This document shows, in pieces, positions 7,390 through 15,981 of a stretch of 64,000 bases of DNA (its first letter is position 1; the number at the start of each line of letters is the position of its first letter). Source of the stretch: Balneolaceae bacterium (lineage in GTDB: Bacteria; Bacteroidota; Rhodothermia; Balneolales; Balneolaceae); the NCBI GenBank assembly GCA_009711805.1, contig VEMX01000012.1, positions 1 to 64,000 of the forward strand, in the 5' to 3' direction. The notes below the pieces were generated by a model. The model had not been told where the DNA came from, did no database searches, and worked only from the letters and a program-made list of their open reading frames with translations. Made by a program: the position numbers and the translations under genes.

Positions 7390-10296
7390 TTATAATTCAT
7401 ATGATATACCCACTTTAAAGGTCGTGCCTCTACTATATTCCTGATAAATAAACTCCTCCCCCCGGTAACTGTACGTTTGAGAAAATTTGGAGTCGAGAAT
7501 ATTGGTTACGCTCAATTTCAGGTTGAAATGCCTGAGAAACTTTTGAGAAGCATTCAGATCTAATTTAGGTTGTGGTCTTTCATATACATCCGGGGTAATT
7601 CCGGCACCTACATTCGACAATCTTGGTCCAAACACATTGTAATACAGGCCTATTACGGTTCCACTTCTTGGATTCTGGTAATTCAAATCAGCATTTATTA
7701 CATAAGGCGATTGCCCCTGAAGATCCCGGATATCCGACTGAGAAGGATTGATAGCCCGCCTTGCTTCCAGCTCACTTTCTGACAATGTGATTTCTGAATT
7801 GATTAATGAAAGATTGAACCCGCCGGTAAAATGACGCAATGGTGAAGCGATAAAACCGAGGTTTTTTCGAACTTCAAATTCAACTCCTTTTATCACAGCT
7901 TCATCTACATTCTGATATTGCAGGATGGGATTCGAGAGCACCTGCCCGGTAGCATAGGTAAGTTCGATTGGATTTTGCAGATTTTTGTAATATCCACTTA
8001 TGGCCAGTACTTCCCCCGGTCCCATAAACCATTCCCAGCGGGCATCAAAGTTAGTTATCAATGTGCGTTCCAGGTTTGGATTCCCTCTTAAGGTTTCATC
8101 GTTCACAAATTGAATGGTTTCGTATGGAACCAGTTCCCTGAAATTTGGCCGTGCCAGCGTTCGGCTTGCCGATATTCGCAAGTTCATACCCGAAGTAAGT
8201 TCATAGATCATATTGGCAGAGGGCAGCCAGTCGTTTTTGTCGAGTTCGGCTGATCTTTGCAGGGTATCAAGGCTGGCCACGTCCATTTCTGTAGTTTCAT
8301 ATCGTAATCCACCTACAAATTTAAGCTTATCTGAAATAGGCAATTCCAGCATTCCATATGCGGCTGCTACAGTCCGGGAGCCGTCATAATTATTTCGCTT
8401 CTGGGTACCATCTTGTATAACATTCCCCAGGCGATAGCGGTAATTGGGATTTTGAGGAGAACCGGTAGTATCAATTCTGATAACTCCCAGATAGTTGTTA
8501 CCAAAGAAAGCGTTGGCATCACCCTGAATTTCATTAAAGAATGTACCATTAACCCGGTAGGTAAATATTCGTTCCCGGAACTTACGATCGGCATTGAGCA
8601 GTGCCCCTCCAAATTTGAATTTGGCAGTAAGAGCATCCCACTGGTTGAATGGAATAGAAATATCCAGCTTCATGTTGCTGTTATCATCTTCAAGATCCCT
8701 ATAGAAGCGGGAAGGGTCTCTCCAATTGGATGAAGAAGGAGTATAAATGGGGTTAGCGTCCGGATACAAAACTCTTGTTACAGAAGTAAAATACCTTAAA
8801 TCGGGTTCACTTTGCACACTGGATGAATTTGAATACGACCATTTTACGGATGCCTTATTCAATGCTTCTATCACATGATCCCCTCTCAGTTGATAGCTTT
8901 TAATAGAACGGTCAATAAAGTGAAGCACCCGGTTTATATATGAGCTTAATGTATCATTGGCTCCAAATTCCTGGGCCCAAATCCCATCCTGGTAGCGCGC
9001 GGTACTCTGCTGGTTACGGGAATAGAAATAGTTTCCGCTAATCTTATTGGTAGCTGAAAGTTTGTACTGCAAATCTATCAACAAACCGGAATTCACCTCA
9101 TGCGTACCTTTGGCATCATCTAACACAAGCTGAGGGTTAAGCTCGGAAGCATTTTCATCAGACAGCCTGTATCGCTCAGTGGCGCCATCCGAGTAATAGC
9201 TATAGTTATTTCCGTAAGTATAACTTGCAAGGTACCCAAGCTGACGTCCGAATAGGCTAAGCTGGTTTCCAATAGAAGCAGAGAATCCCTGATTTGTACG
9301 ACTTTGCCCATCCTGTACCGGCCCCATGTAGTTCCCAAAGCTTTTGGTATACGTATCTAACAGCCGGGCATTTTCTGCAGAGGGATTGGATCGGTATTGC
9401 GGGACACTGGTATTGGGATCTGACAAAACATTTGGCACATCCGGGACGCTGCGAAAGCCCAATGCATTTTTCTCATTTCCGGGTACTGCCAGAAAGTTGT
9501 TATTCAAATTGGCATTCTGGTTGTAAGAATTTGAATATGAAAATTTGAGCAACAGTTGCTCAGGAAACGACTTCGTTCCTAAATCAACAATCCCCCCGCT
9601 AAAATTTCCTGGTTTATCGGGTGTAAATGTTTTTAGAGTGACAATATTATCTAATAGCCCGGCAGGAATCAGATCCATTTGAAAAGATTTCTTATCAGGA
9701 TCTGAACTGGGAAGTTCCATCCCGTTGAGGTGAGTACTGCTATACCGCCCTCCCAGTCCTCTTACATATACATATTTACCTCCCACTACGGTAGCACCGG
9801 TAACTTTACTCATAGCCGATGCAGCATCTCCTGCTCCCGACCGGGACATACTTTCAGAGGAGATAGCATCACTGAAAGCCACCGATTTCTGACGTTGGCG
9901 TAACAGGCCGGCTTCGTTATCCAGAATAGCTCCAGCCGTTATAACTACTTCATCCAACTCCTCTGTTTCGGGCTCCATGACTATATCAAGCTGAAGAACC
10001 TGACCTGTTTTTACTTCTACATCGGTAATAAGCTGGCGTGCAAAAGATACATAAGTGACTACAAGATTATAGCTACCCGGCCGGAGGTTAGAAATAGTAT
10101 ATCGGCCATCGAGGTCAGAAGAGCCTCCCTTAGAAGGATTGTTTTCTAATACAACATTAACACCTATAAGTGTCTCGCCCGATTCGGCGTCTACGATAGT
10201 TCCGGTTATTTTACCGGTGCCTTGCGCATTTGCATTCAGCTTAAAACTGAATATGAGCGCAATGCATACAAATGGAAAGAATATATTTGATTTCAC
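7390..10296 (-). CDS. TonB-dependent outer-membrane receptor with carboxypeptidase-like N-terminal domain
   Basis: 968 residues. Signal peptide (about 1-24), then a carboxypeptidase D regulatory-like domain at about 28-110 (GKITGTIVDAESGETLIGVN and NLRPGSYNLVV), a plug domain at about 120-240 (VYVRGLGGRYSSTHLNGMEL), then a long 22-strand-type barrel with the C-terminal aromatic end TFKVGISYEL. It belongs to the broad SusC/CirA-like receptor class; the substrate cannot be read from sequence. No SusD-like lipoprotein is next to it. Instead the downstream neighbour is a T9SS-exported beta-helix protein. A Bacteroidota-type promoter lies upstream, and an ExbB/ExbD set that could energise it is encoded 3.5 kb away. 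Confidence 0.93.
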   Translation of the reverse strand: MKSNIFFPFVCIALIFSFKLNANAQGTGKITGTIVDAESGETLIGVNVVLENNPSKGGSSDLDGRYTISNLRPGSYNLVVTYVSFARQLITDVEVKTGQVLQLDIVMEPETEELDEVVITAGAILDNEAGLLRQRQKSVAFSDAISSESMSRSGAGDAASAMSKVTGATVVGGKYVYVRGLGGRYSSTHLNGMELPSSDPDKKSFQMDLIPAGLLDNIVTLKTFTPDKPGNFSGGIVDLGTKSFPEQLLLKFSYSNSYNQNANLNNNFLAVPGNEKNALGFRSVPDVPNVLSDPNTSVPQYRSNPSAENARLLDTYTKSFGNYMGPVQDGQSRTNQGFSASIGNQLSLFGRQLGYLASYTYGNNYSYYSDGATERYRLSDENASELNPQLVLDDAKGTHEVNSGLLIDLQYKLSATNKISGNYFYSRNQQSTARYQDGIWAQEFGANDTLSSYINRVLHFIDRSIKSYQLRGDHVIEALNKASVKWSYSNSSSVQSEPDLRYFTSVTRVLYPDANPIYTPSSSNWRDPSRFYRDLEDDNSNMKLDISIPFNQWDALTAKFKFGGALLNADRKFRERIFTYRVNGTFFNEIQGDANAFFGNNYLGVIRIDTTGSPQNPNYRYRLGNVIQDGTQKRNNYDGSRTVAAAYGMLELPISDKLKFVGGLRYETTEMDVASLDTLQRSAELDKNDWLPSANMIYELTSGMNLRISASRTLARPNFRELVPYETIQFVNDETLRGNPNLERTLITNFDARWEWFMGPGEVLAISGYYKNLQNPIELTYATGQVLSNPILQYQNVDEAVIKGVEFEVRKNLGFIASPLRHFTGGFNLSLINSEITLSESELEARRAINPSQSDIRDLQGQSPYVINADLNYQNPRSGTVIGLYYNVFGPRLSNVGAGITPDVYERPQPKLDLNASQKFLRHFNLKLSVTNILDSKFSQTYSYRGEEFIYQEYSRGTTFKVGISYEL

Positions 10297-10336
10297 CTGT
10301 GCTGATTTGGTTAGTTTTACATTTGTGATTGCAATG

Positions 10337-10363
10337 CAAAACTACCTCTCAGCCTTTGTGAAA
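10337..10363 (-). promoter_or_regulatory. predicted promoter for the TonB receptor operon
   Basis: On the minus strand TAGTTTTG (10337-10344) fits the Bacteroidota -7 element TAnnTTTG, with a TTTC about 19 nt upstream where the -33 element is expected. The start codon is about 40 nt downstream of the -7 element. Confidence 0.45.
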
Positions 10364-10459
10364 CTGTTAAGCAGGGGTTATGCTTATATTAGATGTCTGT
10401 TATTGAAGTGTTACTTCCAGCAGCCTGTTGTTACCTAAATGTTAACCGACCCAAGTATG

Positions 10460-12553
10460 CTAGGTGGAAGGTTCTTCCTCTTTTCCTTCATCCTTTGCCT
10501 TATCTTCAGATGAATTTTCCACTTCAGTAGCATCTTCCGCTGATGAATTATTTTCTGTTTCTGCCCCTTCTGCAGTCGGAGATCCATTTTTTTGAGCATC
10601 AGCCGATTCCCCGAATATTCCTTCCGGGTATTGTCCATGCGGACGATCACCAAGCAATTCTCGTAAATCATGGTGGTTCAGCACCTCTTTATCCAGAAGG
10701 GCCTCGGCAAGTTCTTCGAGTTGCTCTCTGTGCTTCTTCAGCAGATCCAGGGTCCGGTCATGATTGTTCTTTATAATGCTCCGTACTGCTTTATCAATCT
10801 GTTCGCTTGTAGTATTGGAGTACTTCTTGTTAAATCCATAGCTGTTTTCGGGATTCTTGGAATCTCTCATCGATATGTACCCCAGCTCTTCGCTCATACC
10901 ATATTCTGCTACCATGGCATAGGCCATATTGGTAATACGCTCCAGATCATTTTGAGCACCGGTAGATATGCTGCCAAATATTATTTCCTCAGCTACACGC
11001 CCGCCTAATAAAGCACATATCTTTTCATTAAGCTCCTCGGTTGTCATCAGGAAGCGATCTTCCAGTGGAGTTTGCAAAGTATAACCTAAGGCGGCTAAGC
11101 CTCTGGGCACAATACTCACCTTTAATACGGGATCGGTATGCTTAAGAAACCATCCCACTACGGCATGGCCCGCTTCATGATAAGCCACGATCTTTCGTTC
11201 ATCCGGGCTTATGAGTTTATTCTTTCGTTCCAGTCCTGCTATTACTTTTTCAATGGAATCCTGGAAATCGGCCATTTCTACCGATTTCTTTCCACGACGA
11301 GCAGCCAGCAGGGCCGCTTCGTTACACAGGTTAGCCAATTCGGCTCCGGCAAAACCTGGGGTCTGGGAAGCCAGTACTTTCAGCTCTATCTTATCGGAAA
11401 GCTTTAATTTCTTGGTATGAACTTTAAGTACTTCTACACGGCCGTTCAGGTCTGGCTTGTCAATCATGATCTGGCGGTCGAAACGTCCGGGACGCAGGAG
11501 CGCAGAATCAAGTACATCGGGCCGGTTGGTAGCTGCCATCAGGATCACACCCTTATCGGAGTTAAAACCATCCATCTCGCTCAACAACTGGTTCAGCGTG
11601 TTTTCCCTCTCATCATTCGATCCCATAGCCATACCTCGCCCACGGGTTCGCCCAATTGAATCAATTTCATCAATAAAGATGATGCAGGGGGCTTTTTCTT
11701 TGGCTTGCTTAAATAAGTCGCGTACACGAGCTGCACCCACTCCTACAAACATTTCCACAAAGTCGGAACCACTTAAGCTAAAGAATGGCACACTTGCCTC
11801 TCCTGCGGTTGCTTTGGCTAAGAGCGTTTTACCGGTACCCGGAGGACCCACCAATAATACGCCTTTAGGAAGTACTCCGCCAAGTCTGGTAAATTTTTGC
11901 GGGTTTTTCAGAAACTCTACAACCTCTTCTACTTCTGCTTTGGCTTCTTCAAGCCCGGCAACATCTTCAAAAGTAACCTTTGTTTCCTTCTGTTGATCAT
12001 AGAGAGATGCTTTATTTTTCCCAATATTGAGGACTTGTTGTCCTGGATTCATTTTGCGGAAAATGAACACCCACAATCCAATGGCGAGTGCAATGGGGAT
12101 CAACCAAATAAAAACACCGCTAAACCAATCTTCTTCTATATGAACATCATATTCAACATCGTTGGCATCCAGTACCGGACGGATCTCATCGCCCCGAAGC
12201 ATCGTTGTTTGAAACTTCAGAAAAGCTTCACTGTCAGAATTAAACCCAAAACTGTTGTCATCAGCTGCAGGCCGGTTTACAACTCCATTCTGTACCGCTT
12301 TCTGAGTATAGGTACCGGTTACATTGGCTCCATTTGTGATAGTTATTTCCTGAATATATCCTTCTTCAACATACTCAAGGAATTCACTATACTTAATGTC
12401 GTTGCCTGGTTCTGGCCCAAAGAATAAAAGCTGAGCTGCAAGAAGTGCAAAGAATAGTAAAAATATTCCCCAGGTTGGGAATTTTGGAGTTTTAACAGAC
12501 TTATTGTCTGAAGACTTACCGGGTTTCTTATTGTTTGGTTTTTTTTGAGCCAT
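10460..12553 (-). CDS. ftsH: ATP-dependent zinc metalloprotease FtsH
   Basis: 697 residues. Membrane helices lie at about 28-46 and 146-166 with a periplasmic segment between. The AAA+ domain has Walker A GPPGTGKT at 236-243, Walker B IIFIDEID at 291-298 and the second region of homology [20 protein letters not shown]. The M41 protease domain has HEAGH at 459-463. Residues after about 640 form an acidic, Ser/Glu/Asn-rich tail longer than the core family needs. The enzyme degrades misfolded membrane proteins and short-lived regulators as a membrane-anchored hexamer. It appears to be a stand-alone gene between thiL and the TonB receptor. Confidence 0.98.
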   Translation of the reverse strand: MAQKKPNNKKPGKSSDNKSVKTPKFPTWGIFLLFFALLAAQLLFFGPEPGNDIKYSEFLEYVEEGYIQEITITNGANVTGTYTQKAVQNGVVNRPAADDNSFGFNSDSEAFLKFQTTMLRGDEIRPVLDANDVEYDVHIEEDWFSGVFIWLIPIALAIGLWVFIFRKMNPGQQVLNIGKNKASLYDQQKETKVTFEDVAGLEEAKAEVEEVVEFLKNPQKFTRLGGVLPKGVLLVGPPGTGKTLLAKATAGEASVPFFSLSGSDFVEMFVGVGAARVRDLFKQAKEKAPCIIFIDEIDSIGRTRGRGMAMGSNDERENTLNQLLSEMDGFNSDKGVILMAATNRPDVLDSALLRPGRFDRQIMIDKPDLNGRVEVLKVHTKKLKLSDKIELKVLASQTPGFAGAELANLCNEAALLAARRGKKSVEMADFQDSIEKVIAGLERKNKLISPDERKIVAYHEAGHAVVGWFLKHTDPVLKVSIVPRGLAALGYTLQTPLEDRFLMTTEELNEKICALLGGRVAEEIIFGSISTGAQNDLERITNMAYAMVAEYGMSEELGYISMRDSKNPENSYGFNKKYSNTTSEQIDKAVRSIIKNNHDRTLDLLKKHREQLEELAEALLDKEVLNHHDLRELLGDRPHGQYPEGIFGESADAQKNGSPTAEGAETENNSSAEDATEVENSSEDKAKDEGKEEEPST

Positions 12554-12671
12554 TAAAACAAGCTTAAAATAATTTTCGTGAGTTGGCTACCAACAGAAAC
12601 GGTGTTGATTCTCTTGGCAACGGTGGCGTTAAGTTAACTAATTATGGGCAAAAAACGTGCCACCAGTTTTT

Positions 12672-13706
12672 TTATGACATATCATCAAAAGAAATGACGT
12701 CGCCCTCGGCAGTTTGCATTTTTAGCCCTTCTTCTTTTGGAACCATGCGCCCTATTACTACAAAGTCATCGAAATGATTCACAAATTCTTCGACTTTTTT
12801 TTCGGGGAGAGTGAACATAAGCTCCAGGTCCTCTCCACCATATAGTGCATAACGGTCAACATCTTCTTCCATTTCATCTGCCACCTGCCGGCTTTCGATA
12901 GCTATAGGCAAAGTAGCCTGGTAGATATAGGCTCCATGTCCTGATGCTTTACTGATTTCACTCACCTCATTAACAAGTCCTTTGGTAATATCGATCATTG
13001 AAGTGGGTACAACACCTTTTTTAGCCAGAGTGTCGATCAAATCCTTTCGGGCTTTTGGCACTAACTGCCGCTGTACTACAAACTGGTAATCAGCCAAATC
13101 GGGCTGAATGTTTTCGTCGCCATGTTCTTCCCAGTGTTTCTTTTCCCGCATTAAGATTCTAAGACCAGCCAAAGCTCCACCTAAATCACCGGTAACGCAA
13201 ATGGCGTCTCCCTCGTTGGCTCCGGAGCGGTAGGTTACTTTATCTTTTTCAACTTTCCCATATACGCTTATACCAACTACCAAATTGGCATGGTTGGCTT
13301 TAAGATCTCCACCTGCTATCTCAACCTCATGTTCTTTAGCCGCTGAGTATAAACCCTCGTAAAGCCTTTCGATCATTTCAACCGACATTCGGTTGGGAAG
13401 TGCCAGGTTAATCAGTACGGCCTCGGCTTTGCCGTTCATGGCATATATGTCGCTGATGCCCGCCGACAATATCTTATACCCCAAGTGGCGAAAAGGGGTA
13501 TATACAGGATCAAAATCCACGCCCTCCACATAGGTGTCGGAAGAGAGCAGAGACAGACTATCATCGCCTTCTTCTACTACAGCCGCATCATCTCCTATCG
13601 ACTGTTTAACCCTTGGGTTTTTATACCCATCAAAAGCAGTGATTTTTTCAATAAGCCCCTTAAGGCCTATTTCCTGTATCGTTTGAAATGATTCTGATTC
13701 TGACAT
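12672..13706 (-). CDS. thiL: thiamine-monophosphate kinase
   Basis: 344 residues when started at the ATG 13704-13706 (MSESESFQTIQEIG). The open frame extends 12 codons further upstream, but that part runs into the terminator at 13722-13761 and reads MGAFFYFQFKYF, unlike the family, so the shorter start is chosen. ThiL/PurM-type features are IGDDAAVVEEGDDSLSLLSS with the phosphate and Mg-binding aspartates, DTYVEGVDFD, AGGDLKANHANLVVGISVYG and CVTGDLGGALAGL. The enzyme phosphorylates thiamine monophosphate to thiamine pyrophosphate in the cytoplasm. No other thiamine genes or THI-box-like structure are nearby. Confidence 0.92.
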   Translation of the reverse strand: MSESESFQTIQEIGLKGLIEKITAFDGYKNPRVKQSIGDDAAVVEEGDDSLSLLSSDTYVEGVDFDPVYTPFRHLGYKILSAGISDIYAMNGKAEAVLINLALPNRMSVEMIERLYEGLYSAAKEHEVEIAGGDLKANHANLVVGISVYGKVEKDKVTYRSGANEGDAICVTGDLGGALAGLRILMREKKHWEEHGDENIQPDLADYQFVVQRQLVPKARKDLIDTLAKKGVVPTSMIDITKGLVNEVSEISKASGHGAYIYQATLPIAIESRQVADEMEEDVDRYALYGGEDLELMFTLPEKKVEEFVNHFDDFVVIGRMVPKEEGLKMQTAEGDVISFDDMS

Positions 13707-13721
13707 AAAGTATTTGAATTG

Positions 13722-13761
13722 AAAATAAAAAAAGGCACCCACGCAAAACGCAGTTGCCTTT
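13722..13761 (-). terminator. intrinsic terminator after the ExbB/ExbD cluster
   Basis: On the minus strand AAAGGCA (13755-13761) pairs with TGCCTTT (13731-13737), followed by further Ts. It lies about 20 bp after the last exbD stop and argues that thiL is transcribed separately. Confidence 0.8.
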
Positions 13762-13781
13762 AAAACTAATTAGTGTGCGAG

Positions 13782-14228
13782 TTAATTTTCGCGTTTGGTA
13801 GAATAATTTACTCTAAATGTACCTGCTTGTTTGAGCTCTTCCTGAACTTCCGTAAGCAGTCCAAATGTAGAATTTTCATCTACTCTCAGCGAAACAATCA
13901 ATCGTTGTTCTTCCAGAAGTTTATCATACATAAGGGTTCTTATTGCCCCGATATCTTCAATAATATCATCGTCAATTTGAACCTTATCTTCCCCTAACTT
14001 GCCGTTCTCGAGCCGCTCAGGACCTATGTAGATATAGGAAACAAGGCGCTTCTTTTCTATTTTTTCGATATTTTCAGCCTGTGTAAGATCTACTTTTACC
14101 TTTAAGGTTACTTCCCGTAATACCGTTGTAACCATAAAAAAGAAAAGCAGCATAAACACCACATCGGGCATTGCAGAAGTGGGAACCTCCTGCTTAGTTC
14201 CAGCTTGTTTTTTCTTAAAATGAGCCAT
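13782..14228 (-). CDS. ExbD/TolR family biopolymer transport protein (second copy)
   Basis: 148 residues. A short basic N-terminus (MAHFKKKQAG) precedes one membrane helix, about residues 23-42, introduced by VPTSAMPDVVFMLLFFFMVTT, where the helix-embedded Asp (PDVVF) is the conserved proton-path residue of ExbD/TolR. The rest is a periplasmic domain. It is the last gene of a four-gene cluster, five bp after the first ExbD copy, and is followed by a terminator. Bacteroidota commonly have paired ExbD proteins of different length next to one ExbB. Confidence 0.9.
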   Translation of the reverse strand: MAHFKKKQAGTKQEVPTSAMPDVVFMLLFFFMVTTVLREVTLKVKVDLTQAENIEKIEKKRLVSYIYIGPERLENGKLGEDKVQIDDDIIEDIGAIRTLMYDKLLEEQRLIVSLRVDENSTFGLLTEVQEELKQAGTFRVNYSTKREN

Positions 14229-14233
14229 ATTCG

Positions 14234-14779
14234 TTAATCCCTGTCCTGTTCTGCAATTGAAATTCTCTTCGGATAAATATCCTGCACCGCTTCTTGCTGA
14301 GCACTTCCTTCTTCGAGCGCCCCGTAAGGCACGCCGTAATTGGCTCGTGCTGCTTCATTTCTTATCTCTCTGTACGCCCCAACCACTTCATCCAGCATAT
14401 CAATATATACTTTATAAGGTGTCTCCTCTGTGGTTTTCAAAGAAACAATTGCTTTTTGTGGTGTTTCAGAAAGATTTGGATCATTGGTAGGGTTCTTGAT
14501 GAATTCGATGATTGTAGGCTTTACATCGTTTAGTAAAACCTGGTTATCATTCATCACAATGATACCCTGAGGGTTCACAAGAATCTTCATGAGATTTCGC
14601 TCCTTAATGGGAGGCGGTTCTTGAGTAGGATCTAACGGCGGGGGTAACATCAATCCAATTCCCGTATCCACATTAATCGTGGTGGTAACCAGGAAAAAGA
14701 TCAATAGTAAAAACGCAATATCGGCCATAGATGAGCCATTGATATCTGCGGATTCCCTTTTGCGTTTCTTTAATAACAT
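14234..14779 (-). CDS. ExbD/TolR family biopolymer transport protein (first copy)
   Basis: 181 residues. The N-terminal SSMADIAFLLLIFFLVTT contains the conserved Asp of the ExbD transmembrane helix (ADIAF). A proline-rich linker (LMLPPPLDPTQEPPP) leads to a periplasmic domain longer than in the second copy. With ExbB it forms the proton-driven motor that energises TonB or TolA. Two ExbD paralogues suggest a heteromeric motor; the sequence cannot show which one drives the nearby TonB receptor. Confidence 0.92.
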   Translation of the reverse strand: MLLKKRKRESADINGSSMADIAFLLLIFFLVTTTINVDTGIGLMLPPPLDPTQEPPPIKERNLMKILVNPQGIIVMNDNQVLLNDVKPTIIEFIKNPTNDPNLSETPQKAIVSLKTTEETPYKVYIDMLDEVVGAYREIRNEAARANYGVPYGALEEGSAQQEAVQDIYPKRISIAEQDRD

Positions 14780-14792
14780 AGTTTAGGTCCTC

Positions 14793-15059
14793 TTATATCT
14801 TAAAAGTACCGCGCAGCCCGGTCAGAGCAATCGCAACTATCATTATAGCCATCATTACAACTGCTGTAAGTACACCAGATTTTGCAAATTCACCAAGCAC
14901 AGCATAACTAATTGCAAATATCACAAAAGGAACAGCCATCATGCCGATTCGTTTTGTATCTGATTTACCTTGAGTTAAACTTCGGACTCCGGCAATAACC
15001 ATTGCCACAACTCCGAGAACAATAAGTATTAATCCAATACCAACACTTAAAGTAACCAT
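14793..15059 (-). CDS. small membrane protein between exbB and exbD
   Basis: 88 residues with about three hydrophobic helices (VTLSVGIGLILIVLGVVAMV; MMAVPFVIFAISYAVLGEFA; VLTAVVMMAIMIVAIALTG). It is encoded between ExbB (34 bp upstream) and ExbD (13 bp downstream) on the same strand. I do not recognise a characterised family. Its position suggests an accessory subunit or assembly factor of the motor; this is inferred only from gene order. Confidence 0.8.
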   Translation of the reverse strand: MVTLSVGIGLILIVLGVVAMVIAGVRSLTQGKSDTKRIGMMAVPFVIFAISYAVLGEFAKSGVLTAVVMMAIMIVAIALTGLRGTFKI

Positions 15060-15093
15060 ATCATGTTCTCCTTATTGTTTGGTTATAGATTAA

Positions 15094-15813
15094 TTATTCT
15101 TCGTCAGCGTCTGCAGTTGGAGGTACTAAAGGCTTCCCTTCTCTTAGTAAAATAATTGAATCGATTAGAGTAATAGAACTTTCTTCCATTTCTGCAATCA
15201 GACGGTCAATTTTTGATACACAGTAGTTGTATCCAATCTGAAGAATGATACCTGCAATCAAACCACCAGCCGTTGTTAAAAGAGCTACCTTAATACCACC
15301 CGCTACAATACTTGGGGAAATATCTGCAGCAGCTTCAATATTATCAAAGGCGGCGATCATACCTACAACCGTTCCAAGGAATCCAAAGAGCGGCGCAATT
15401 GCAATAAACAACGAAAGCCATACAAGTCCTCGTTCCAGAAAACTCATTTCGATAGAGCCATAGGCTGAAATAGCTTTCTCAGCGGCATCTATACCTTCAT
15501 CGGCTCTCATAAGTCCTGCCTGAAAAACAGAGGCGATGGGGCCTTTTGTTTGGGCACAGAGTTCTTCAGCAGCAGGAATACCGCCATCCTGAAGAGCTTC
15601 CTGTACTTCCAAAATGAATTTTCGGGTATTAATGTCTGCAAGGTTGAGGGTAATAATTCTTTCAAGAAAAATGGCTAAACCAAGAATTAATGTGATCAAA
15701 ACCGGCCACATCCATCCTCCTTCATTTCCCTCATTAAATTTTGCGACAATTACGTTAAAAAACCCTTCGTCAGCAGGGGCTTGTAAAAGAAAAAGAGCAA
15801 TCGACGAGATCAT
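15094..15813 (-). CDS. exbB: MotA/TolQ/ExbB proton channel family protein
   Basis: 239 residues. Three membrane helices at about 35-53, 133-155 and 173-196, with the family loop APLFGFLGTVVGMIAAFD and the helix ALLTTAGGLIAGIILQIGYN that carries the conserved Thr/Gly pattern lining the proton path. ExbB pentamers surround ExbD dimers in the inner membrane. It is first in the ExbB, 88-residue protein, ExbD, ExbD order. The upstream 168 bp should hold the promoter; a weak GATACTTTG is present but not convincing. Confidence 0.92.
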   Translation of the reverse strand: MISSIALFLLQAPADEGFFNVIVAKFNEGNEGGWMWPVLITLILGLAIFLERIITLNLADINTRKFILEVQEALQDGGIPAAEELCAQTKGPIASVFQAGLMRADEGIDAAEKAISAYGSIEMSFLERGLVWLSLFIAIAPLFGFLGTVVGMIAAFDNIEAAADISPSIVAGGIKVALLTTAGGLIAGIILQIGYNYCVSKIDRLIAEMEESSITLIDSIILLREGKPLVPPTADADEE

Positions 15814-15981
15814 GTCTACTCCACTAATAGTTTAAGTGTTAAAAAGCTAAGTTTTGTGAAGCGAAAGAATAGGTCATTTTATACTAAATGTCAAAGTATC
15901 GGAAACATGAATTTTTTTTTCTCGTATTAATTACATTTTTGCATTTCTTTCTTTTAAGTAACTTAAAATTAACCAGATGTT

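Noticed and set aside
10297-10459. Cobalamin riboswitch before the TonB receptor
   Set aside because: The leader after the predicted promoter is only about 30-40 nt, too short, and no B12-box-like sequence is present.
13707-13742. Longer thiL start
   Set aside because: The extension runs into the exbD terminator hairpin and has no family similarity.
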